Position numbers and translations under genes: made by a program. This document shows positions 31,285 through 37,642 of a stretch of DNA of 37,642 bases, in pieces. The stretch spans positions 1-37,642 of the forward strand of contig CAJUDN010000023.1 of assembly GCA_910585355.1 (NCBI GenBank), written 5' to 3'. The notes under the pieces were generated by a model. The model worked only from the letters and a program-made list of their open reading frames with translations, did no database searches and was not told the origin of the DNA. The DNA is from an uncultured Lachnospiraceae bacterium (GTDB lineage Bacteria > Bacillota_A > Clostridia > Lachnospirales > Lachnospiraceae). Position 1 is the stretch's first letter. Each line of letters starts with the position of its first letter.

Positions 31285-31313
31285 ATTGTAAAGGGTCGCC
31301 GCATCAATGTCAA
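31285..31313 (-). promoter_or_regulatory. Promoter of the transaldolase gene
   Basis: Perfect TTGACA (31,308-31,313), 17-base spacer, TACAAT (31,285-31,290), placed just after the stop of the upstream lipoprotein gene. Confidence 0.8.
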
Positions 31314-31330
31314 CCAAAAATCTTTCAGAC

Positions 31331-32983
31331 TCAGCCCGCATACTGGAGGCTTTCAAAGCAGTCATGCTCACTGACTCCGTCTATGGTATAACTGTACCGG
31401 GATTCTCCATACTCCACATGAATTCTTACAACGTGGCCGTCGGTTTCCTTTACCTCCAGCCATGTTTCCCCGTCTGTTCTGAGCGGCCACAGCTCCGTTC
31501 CGGCCTCCAGCGTAACTTCCTCTTCCCCTATGGTCGCAGGAATTTCCCTGGTGGTTTTCATCTTATAGGAATCCCGCTCGCCGTCATAGAAAATGGTGTA
31601 AACGGTTTCGTTCGATTCCGGCATTCCGCTTTCGCCCACATGGTATGTCCTGTATGCCATGTAAGTTCCCAAAATATCCAGACGGCTGCTTAAGGAAAAT
31701 TCGGAAGCGTCCGCCAGAAAATGACCGCAGATGGAATCATAAGAAGTCCCCACATGCTTTAACTCCCTGTCATCTTTCATGGAAAGGTCGAAAACTTCCA
31801 AAGTTCTTATATCATTCTCCACTGAAAATTCCACATACAGGTAATGTCCTCCGGAGGGCGAATCCATCACGTAGGCATCCGTAAACATCCCTTCGCAGGT
31901 AAACTCCTCCCTTTCTTTTTCAGCCCGGAACACGGAAAGCTTGCTGGTAAAGGTTTCTTCATCGGATTCCACGGTAAAGGACAGAGACTCCTCCTCTCCG
32001 TCTCCGTCCATATCCAGATACACGTTTTCCCTCTGTGCGATTCTTTTTGCGGTCCTGGGACCAAAAGCCAGATATTCTTCCCGAAACAGCCCTTCATTTC
32101 CTTTAAAAGGAATGGTTATGACCTGGCTTCCTCCAGCCCAGGGCCCCAGCACATAAGGATTAAACGTAAAGATAAGGCCTTCCTGTCCCAAAACCCACTC
32201 GAGAGAATTAACATTTTCTTCCCCGGCCTCTGTGGGAGGCATAAACAGTTCCTTCAGAGTTTTTTCATAGTCTTTAAACAGTTCTTCCTGAGTATAGGAC
32301 TCCTCCAGATCATTCTTTACAAATTCATAAACGGCATTTGCATCCGTCACCACATTGGAAAGTTTTAAGGCCGCTCCTGTCCGGGCATCAAAGTTTTTGC
32401 CGCTCTTGTAATATCCACCGTGGGCGCCGCCCATGTAGCTGCTTTCATCATTCCAGAAGCTGACTACCCTGTCATCGGCTCTTTCCATCTCAATCTCTCT
32501 GGAAATGTAATATTCCGCAGGAAAACCTGCGGCTGAGGCTTCTTTGGCAAATTCCAGATTTTCCGTGTACATGGTCTGGATTTCCTGCCAGTTCGTTTCA
32601 TTGAACTGTTTCAGGGTTTCTTTTAAAGACTCATAGCCGGCGTCCAGGACCTGGAGCATACTGCCTTCCGCCCGGAGAATCGGTTTGTTCTGGTCCCATT
32701 CCCCCAGATATTCCCTGGTCAGCTTGATATTTAAAGAACTCATTTCCGCCTCTTTTCCAGAGCTTTCAAGGGCTTCCTTCTGTTCCGCCGCTTCTTTTGT
32801 TTCCTCCGTCTGAGCCGGTATATAGGGCTCCACCTTCAGCGGAGTACGCGTGCTCTCCAAAGAAGAACTCCCCGCTGCCCCCGCATTCTGCGGCTGGCAT
32901 CCAGAAAGAACCAGCACGGTTCCCAGCAAAATACCTATACACATCCGGGCGTATGGTCTCTGAACGATTCCGATTTTGTTCAT
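31331..32983 (-). CDS. Lipoprotein with DUF4163/DUF3298 (RsiV-like) domains
   Basis: A 550-residue secreted lipoprotein. The signal peptide ends in the lipobox LVLSGCQP. Residues about 90-280 carry a DUF4163-DUF3298 pair (SYMGGAHGGYYKSGKNFDAR, FTFNPYVLGPWAGGSQVITI), as in the extracellular part of the lysozyme sensor RsiV and in PdaC. The remaining ~270 residues look beta-rich and unassigned. The ATG at 32,983 is chosen because the earlier ATG (33,025) lies against the -10 box. There is no sigma-factor partner or transmembrane anti-sigma segment, so it is not itself RsiV. Ligand binding in the envelope is inferred. Confidence 0.8.
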   Translation of the reverse strand: MNKIGIVQRPYARMCIGILLGTVLVLSGCQPQNAGAAGSSSLESTRTPLKVEPYIPAQTEETKEAAEQKEALESSGKEAEMSSLNIKLTREYLGEWDQNKPILRAEGSMLQVLDAGYESLKETLKQFNETNWQEIQTMYTENLEFAKEASAAGFPAEYYISREIEMERADDRVVSFWNDESSYMGGAHGGYYKSGKNFDARTGAALKLSNVVTDANAVYEFVKNDLEESYTQEELFKDYEKTLKELFMPPTEAGEENVNSLEWVLGQEGLIFTFNPYVLGPWAGGSQVITIPFKGNEGLFREEYLAFGPRTAKRIAQRENVYLDMDGDGEEESLSFTVESDEETFTSKLSVFRAEKEREEFTCEGMFTDAYVMDSPSGGHYLYVEFSVENDIRTLEVFDLSMKDDRELKHVGTSYDSICGHFLADASEFSLSSRLDILGTYMAYRTYHVGESGMPESNETVYTIFYDGERDSYKMKTTREIPATIGEEEVTLEAGTELWPLRTDGETWLEVKETDGHVVRIHVEYGESRYSYTIDGVSEHDCFESLQYAG

Positions 32984-33026
32984 GGACTCCTCGACTCCTC
33001 TCCTTTTTGATAAATTCTGTTTCATT

Positions 33027-33055
33027 ATTATACAAAAGGAGATGGCGTCTTTCCA
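33027..33055 (-). promoter_or_regulatory. Promoter of the RsiV-like lipoprotein gene
   Basis: TGGAAA (33,050-33,055), 17-base spacer, perfect TATAAT (33,027-33,032) on the minus strand. Confidence 0.65.
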
Positions 33056-33100
33056 GAAAGATTCTTTTACATTTTTATGAAGTTTCTATCCTTATAATAA

Positions 33101-33141
33101 TTCAGACAGGTCTGTGCGTTCCCTGCGCCGACCTGTCTGAA
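33101..33141 (-). terminator. Hairpin terminator after the MMPL/coiled-coil operon
   Basis: TTCAGACAGGTC and GACCTGTCTGAA form a perfect 12-bp stem eight bases after the coiled-coil gene stop. The following tract (TTATTATAAGG) is only partly T-rich. Confidence 0.65.
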
Positions 33142-33149
33142 CTGTTTCT

Positions 33150-35393
33150 TTACTTAAATAATCCTTTGATGGTATCCACAATACGCACCAGAATGCTCCA
33201 GAGCCGCTCCAGGAAATTTCCCTGGGCATGAAATTCCTCATCTACGGGAACTTCCGCTTCCTCCTCGGTCTCCTCTGTTCCCTCGGTTCTCAAAATAATC
33301 TGGATACTCTGAGGCTCCGGATTCTCATCCGAGGTAAAGGACACCTTTTTCGCATTGACATCAGCATTTAAAATGGTCATGTCCTCTCCCGTATATTCCT
33401 CCCACTTTTCATCCACCAGATCTTCCACTGTGCCCTTGGCGTCCCGAATGACTCCGGTTTTGGAAAGTCCGTCTATTGCCTGGGACAGAGCGCTGCTTAA
33501 ACCGTCCATGGTCATTTTGGCGCCCTTATCAAGCGGGGCTCCGGCCGCTTTCAGATTGCTTTCCACATCAGACATCAGAACGTACATGGTGTTGGCTCCG
33601 CGGACGGCGCTGTCGATTAAAAGCCCCGCATCCTCCAGAGAATCTTCCGCGGTTTCATGGTAGGTGTTCATAATTTCCGTCAGACGGTCCACATCCTTTA
33701 AAAGGTCCTGCCCTGTGTAGGAGGTGCGCTTTAAGGTGTCTGAAAGCTCTGCCGTATCGTCCAGGACATTTTCCAGAGAATCCCCGTCTTTATGAACACG
33801 GTAAATGATATTTTCCAGAGTGGAAATAGACTGAGTAACAGAGGTAATCATAGCATCCAGCTTTGACGGCTTCTCCAGGGTTCCCACCAGCGCTTCCAGG
33901 ATTTTGATGAGCTGGGACAACCCTGCCTGTGCCGTGCCTGCGTGATCGGACGCGGCATCTTCCAGGGCCTTTTCCACTGCATTGGAGTAGCTTGCTATGA
34001 GCTGGCCCGCCACCGGCTTTGCCTCGTCGGGCAGCTCATCAATGAGACCGCCAATGAGCTCCATAAGCTTTTCCTTCTGGGCTTCGGTGATTCCCAGTAC
34101 ATCGTCATGATCCTTGATGGTCTGTTCCAGAGCCTTAAGCTTCTCTAAAATCTTCTTGAGTTCTAAAAGTTTCTCATTGATTGCTTCCTTCTGGGCTTTA
34201 AGCTCCTCCAAATCCCGTCTCAAATCAGCCAGCTTGCTTTCATAGGAACCGATGTCATGACGGGTATCGTTTAGCAGATCGGCCACATCATCCAGGTCGG
34301 AACTTGCATGCTTCAATCCATACCCCAGATTTTCCAGATGAGTATCCAGATCCTGTACGGAATCATTAAGCTGGTTTAATTCTGTATTCATATCAGAAAG
34401 AGCGTTCTGAGCATCCTCCACATAGGAAGTAAAGGGTACGCCCCGGTCGGAAAGCTCCTTCAAAACTGCCAGGGCATTGTCCGTATCCACATAGATTCCG
34501 TCCTTGGCGCTGGAAATTATTTTTCTGGATTCATCCAGCTTCTTCAATCCGTCCACGGTTTTTCCCAGACCGTCCTGAAGTCCCTCCATGCTGTCCAAAA
34601 TCACATCCAGGCTGTCGCCGATGGCGTCGGCAGAATCCTTTACCGTGTCTCTGGCATCCCGCAGATCCTCCAGACGGTCAAGCTGGCTTAAGGTTACCGG
34701 AACCATCAGGAAGGCCAGACCGGAAAACTCAAAATCATCGCTTCCGATACGGATCTCATAATGCTGCTCCTCTCCCGGCAGGATCATGAAGAGCACGGCC
34801 TTCATATTTCCCACCGACTGGAGCTGGGCTCCCGGCGCTTCCACGCTTAAATTTTTATCCATGTCCACAATAGATGTGATTTCCAGAGTCATGTTGTTTC
34901 TGTAATAATCGCTTGTATTTTCATTGGGAACGGCATCAATGAAAATTTCCACCAGCCCTTTTTCATGGGCCAGCTCCTCCATTTTCTTTTCCACCCCGTT
35001 GAGCTTATAGCTGACCGTTATGTTCCACGGTAGGTTCCTTCCCACTTCCTCAGGATCCATTTTTCCCTCAAAGTAAAATCTGCCGTTTGCAGGCGCATCG
35101 TCCAGGGTGAAGGTCAGCTTTTCATTCTCTACTGTCGGAACTGCGTAGTCCGTCATATTGTTAATCTCGCTGTATGTACCGTAATCCACGATGGTCCCGG
35201 CGCCGTTTAAGTCATAACTTTTAACTATGCTGCTTTCCCTGATGGTCCCGTAGGGGTCCATGGTTACATAAAGCGCCTCGTCACAAACAGGGCCTTTCGC
35301 CTCGCCAAAGGACTGGATGCCCGCCATAATCGTCATGGAAACGACCAGACAGATACTGACCGCCTGTTTTATCTTCTTTCTAATCTCCATCAT
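33150..35393 (-). CDS. Secreted coiled-coil protein partnering the MMPL transporter
   Basis: A 747-residue exported protein with a signal peptide at residues 1-32 (KQAVSICLVVSMTIMAGIQS). A beta-rich domain runs to about 240, followed by long heptad-rich coiled coil (about 240-690; for example LRRDLEELKAQKEAINEKL) and a hydrophobic or amphipathic C-terminal helix (LERLWSILVRIVDTIKGLF) after an acidic Glu-rich linker. The layout resembles YhgE/Pip-type and heptad-repeat proteins encoded beside MMPL exporters. Its start overlaps the MMPL gene by 14 bases, so the two are probably made together. It likely forms an extracellular or periplasm-like extension of the transporter; no enzymatic motif was seen. 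Confidence 0.8.
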   Translation of the reverse strand: MMEIRKKIKQAVSICLVVSMTIMAGIQSFGEAKGPVCDEALYVTMDPYGTIRESSIVKSYDLNGAGTIVDYGTYSEINNMTDYAVPTVENEKLTFTLDDAPANGRFYFEGKMDPEEVGRNLPWNITVSYKLNGVEKKMEELAHEKGLVEIFIDAVPNENTSDYYRNNMTLEITSIVDMDKNLSVEAPGAQLQSVGNMKAVLFMILPGEEQHYEIRIGSDDFEFSGLAFLMVPVTLSQLDRLEDLRDARDTVKDSADAIGDSLDVILDSMEGLQDGLGKTVDGLKKLDESRKIISSAKDGIYVDTDNALAVLKELSDRGVPFTSYVEDAQNALSDMNTELNQLNDSVQDLDTHLENLGYGLKHASSDLDDVADLLNDTRHDIGSYESKLADLRRDLEELKAQKEAINEKLLELKKILEKLKALEQTIKDHDDVLGITEAQKEKLMELIGGLIDELPDEAKPVAGQLIASYSNAVEKALEDAASDHAGTAQAGLSQLIKILEALVGTLEKPSKLDAMITSVTQSISTLENIIYRVHKDGDSLENVLDDTAELSDTLKRTSYTGQDLLKDVDRLTEIMNTYHETAEDSLEDAGLLIDSAVRGANTMYVLMSDVESNLKAAGAPLDKGAKMTMDGLSSALSQAIDGLSKTGVIRDAKGTVEDLVDEKWEEYTGEDMTILNADVNAKKVSFTSDENPEPQSIQIILRTEGTEETEEEAEVPVDEEFHAQGNFLERLWSILVRIVDTIKGLFK

Positions 35394-37551
35394 GAGCCAC
35401 CTCTTTTTGTGATACTGGTTTTTTGCTTTTTATCTGGGAAAATCTTTCCTTTACGCTGCCGGCCCTCTGCTTTCGCTTCTCCGCCCGGATTCTTGCTTTC
35501 TCCTGCTGTTTTCTTATGGGCTTATCAAAGGCCGCCAAAAGCGCCGGAAGCAGTGACAGAACCAAAAGCATGGACAGCAGGGCCCCGCGGCCTACCAGGC
35601 GGCCCACCTGGGAGATGGCCTGGATGCTGGAAGTAAAGTAAAGCAGATATCCCACTACCGTGAGAATCCCTCCCGATGTGATAATGGACAGAGCGCTCTT
35701 TGATATGGCGGCGACTGCGGCCTGCCGGCTTTCCATGGTCTCTCTCATTTCCATATAGTTATTGGACATAAGAATGGAATAATCAATGGTGGCGCCAAGC
35801 TGTAAGCAGCTTACAATGATGTATCCTATGTAAACCACGCTGTCGCCCATAATATAGGGAAGCGTCATATTTAAGTAAATAGCCACTTCGATGGGAATGA
35901 TCACCAGAATTGGCACCAGCACCGAATGGAAAGTGATCATAACCACAATGGCAACGCCAAGCAGGGAAATGATGGATACCCGGTTGTAATCATCCGTCAG
36001 GATATCGCGGATATCAATGGTGGTGGGCGTCATGCCGATTACATAAGAATCTTCCGGGTAATACTCCTTTACAATCTGCGTCAAAACGTTGCTGCACTGG
36101 AAGGAATATTCGCTTTCCTCCCGGGTTTTCATGGAGATCAGGATTCTGGCATACTTGTCTGTCCGAAGCTGTTCCACAACATTTTTCGGAAGAAAGCTCT
36201 CCGGAATTCCCTGGGGCATGGTACCGGACATGGATAAAGCATACTCGATGAAATCCTGGTCTTCCAGCGCCTCCGTTAACTCCCTCTCCCTCACTGTGCT
36301 GCCGTTGGGAACCATGGCAATGACTACGTTGGCCTTTCCGAATATACTCTCGATCTCTCTGGAATCCTCGTATACTCTGGTGCCTGGACCGGAGCCCAGG
36401 GCGTCGTCTCCATAATAAAAATAATTCATGGCCTGACCGAAATAGCATGGAACGGCACAGAGCACAGCCACAATCAGCACGGGGATCCGGATTTTGTACA
36501 TGACGCGGCCCAGGCCGTCAAAGGACGGAACAAAGGGCCTGTGGGCTGTTTTTTCAATTTTCTTATCAAACTGCAAAATCAATGTGGGCATTAAAAACAG
36601 CACTGTTGCCAGACTGCATAAAATTCCCTTTGTCAGAACAAAGCCCACGTCTTTTCCGATTGTAAACTTCATTAGGGCAATGACCAGAAATCCCACGATG
36701 GTGGTGGCGCCGCTGGCCAAAATGGAACCGCAGGCCTCCACAATGGCTTTTTCCATGGCGGCCTCAGAATCTAATCCCTGATTTTTGATGCCCGTATAGG
36801 TGTGCAGAAGGAAAATAGAATAGTCCATGGAAACCGCAAGCTGCAAAATAGCTGCCGTGGAAAAAGTAAAGAAAGAAATCCTTCCGAACATCAAATTCGA
36901 GCCCATATTGAGAATAATGGCAACTGCCATGACAAGAATAAACAAAAACGGCTCAAACCATGAGGTTGTTGTGAGGGTCAAAATCAGCCAGATAATGACG
37001 ACGGCCATCCCAATGGCCATTGCAATCTCCCTGGAAATGGATTCCTGACGTTCCTTACTGGAAACGGCGCTTCCTGAAAAACATCCCCTGTCCTTTCCCA
37101 CAATGTCATAAATCTGGCGGATGGCCTCGTGGGTCCTCTCGTCGGCATCGCCGTCCTCAAAAATAATCTGGTATACGGCATTTCCATCCTTATAAAACTT
37201 ATCGGACAGCGCATTTTCCGTAAAGGAGTCCATAGCATAAACATTGGTGGCCATATCCGGACCCACAATCAGATCCACTCCATCCACATCAGCAATTTTC
37301 TGACGGATGGAACGGGCTTCAGGAAGCGTTACATCTTTTATCATGATTCTTGCCATGCCAGGATAGCCGAACTCCTCTTCCATCACATCAAGCGCCTGTT
37401 TGGTAGGAGCAAAATCAGGAAGATATTTGCTTAAATCGTAATTGACGCCCACAAAGGGGTAACAGACTGCACAGGCAATGACTGCAGCGGCAAAAAAGCG
37501 CTCGATGTGTTTCCCCTTATGTACAATAAAATGTGCCAGTTTTTCCAACAT
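35380..37551 (-). CDS. MMPL-family RND transporter
   Basis: A 723-residue, 12-helix transporter of the MMPL/YdfJ type. Two sterol-sensing-like halves each carry the proton-relay Asp-Tyr pair: AVSMDYSIFLLHTY in the first and GATIDYSILMSNNY in the second. Large extracytoplasmic loops follow TM1 and TM7. Mycobacterial relatives export lipids; in Firmicutes the substrates are mostly unknown. The frame opens at 37,560, but the ATG at 37,551 sits nine bases after GAGGA. The gene appears complete, but its promoter and any regulator are lost beyond the window because the contig ends in adapter sequence. Confidence 0.92.
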   Translation of the reverse strand: MLEKLAHFIVHKGKHIERFFAAAVIACAVCYPFVGVNYDLSKYLPDFAPTKQALDVMEEEFGYPGMARIMIKDVTLPEARSIRQKIADVDGVDLIVGPDMATNVYAMDSFTENALSDKFYKDGNAVYQIIFEDGDADERTHEAIRQIYDIVGKDRGCFSGSAVSSKERQESISREIAMAIGMAVVIIWLILTLTTTSWFEPFLFILVMAVAIILNMGSNLMFGRISFFTFSTAAILQLAVSMDYSIFLLHTYTGIKNQGLDSEAAMEKAIVEACGSILASGATTIVGFLVIALMKFTIGKDVGFVLTKGILCSLATVLFLMPTLILQFDKKIEKTAHRPFVPSFDGLGRVMYKIRIPVLIVAVLCAVPCYFGQAMNYFYYGDDALGSGPGTRVYEDSREIESIFGKANVVIAMVPNGSTVRERELTEALEDQDFIEYALSMSGTMPQGIPESFLPKNVVEQLRTDKYARILISMKTREESEYSFQCSNVLTQIVKEYYPEDSYVIGMTPTTIDIRDILTDDYNRVSIISLLGVAIVVMITFHSVLVPILVIIPIEVAIYLNMTLPYIMGDSVVYIGYIIVSCLQLGATIDYSILMSNNYMEMRETMESRQAAVAAISKSALSIITSGGILTVVGYLLYFTSSIQAISQVGRLVGRGALLSMLLVLSLLPALLAAFDKPIRKQQEKARIRAEKRKQRAGSVKERFSQIKSKKPVSQKEVAHDGD

Positions 37552-37599
37552 GATTATCATTCCTCGTCATTTTTTGATTTTACCATTCATGGGAGGGGG

Positions 37600-37642
37600 A
37601 GATCGGAAGAGCGTCGTGTAGGGAAAGAGTGTTAAGATTAGT
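37600..37642 (+). other. Illumina TruSeq dual-index adapter sequence (artefact)
   Basis: AGATCGGAAGAGCGTCGTGT begins at 37,600 and continues AGGGAAAGAGTGT, exactly the reverse complement of the TruSeq universal adapter. The next eight bases, TAAGATTA, are the reverse complement of i5 index D506 (TAATCTTA), and GT begins the next adapter segment. These bases are not part of the genome. Confidence 0.98.

Noticed and set aside
31331..32983. RsiV anti-sigma factor
   Set aside because: The protein is a lipoprotein without an anti-sigma N-terminus, and no ECF sigma gene is adjacent. Only the extracellular domains are shared.
1..37599. CRISPR array, prophage module, tRNA or rRNA genes
   Set aside because: No regularly spaced direct repeats, phage structural genes or tRNA-like cloverleafs were seen by eye. 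A dedicated tRNA or CRISPR search was not possible.

Overview
This is about 37.6 kb of chromosome from a low-to-mid GC Gram-positive anaerobe, most likely a Lachnospiraceae (Clostridium cluster XIVa) species. That call rests on AGGAGG-type ribosome sites, sigma-A promoters of TTGAAA-N17-TAGAAT type, PyrK-dependent class 1B dihydroorotate dehydrogenase, a type 2 PyrF, LrgAB, RelQ, and many small proteins typical of that family. No tRNA, rRNA or CRISPR array was seen. The last 43 bases are not genomic: they match an Illumina TruSeq dual-index adapter.

Layout. (1) 1-7,500, accessory: a chagasin-like protease-inhibitor gene, a lipoprotein remnant whose 5' end is replaced by a repeat, an operon of zinc-ribbon protein, small membrane protein, YlxP, KptA (RNA 2'-phosphotransferase) and DUF1810 protein, one unrecognised gene, and a graveyard of decayed genes resembling mobile-element cargo. 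(2) 7,519-11,480: purE-purM-purN-purD behind a promoter and a ~204-nt non-coding RNA that looks like 6S RNA. (3) 11,562-14,456: VanZ-like protein, a small membrane protein and a large M29-type aminopeptidase. (4) 15,036-19,091: pyrF-pyrK-pyrD-pyrE plus a 49-residue membrane protein. A 122-bp MITE-like element splits pyrD from pyrE, and the leader carries a four-codon upstream ORF. (5) 19,159-22,988: lrgA-lrgB-pepF-nitroreductase. (6) 23,000-28,684: tandem GNAT, relQ, D-amino acid aminotransferase, nth, recQ. (7) 29,010-37,551: MATE transporter, small transaldolase, an RsiV-like lipoprotein, and an MMPL transporter with a secreted coiled-coil partner.

How it works together: two de novo nucleotide operons form the metabolic core, the purine one sharing its promoter region with a global RNA-polymerase regulator (6S). 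LrgAB and RelQ suggest stress and envelope control. The MMPL and coiled-coil pair forms a translationally coupled export module at the right end.

The most distinctive feature is a set of dispersed, structured intergenic repeats. One family (14.5 kb and 28.9 kb) has three successive hairpins whose stems persist while their sequence changes. Others have truncated or re-terminated neighbouring genes. I found no complete new defence or mobile system. The three-hairpin repeat, the MITE in the pyr operon and the 6S-purE arrangement are the best candidates for something under-described.
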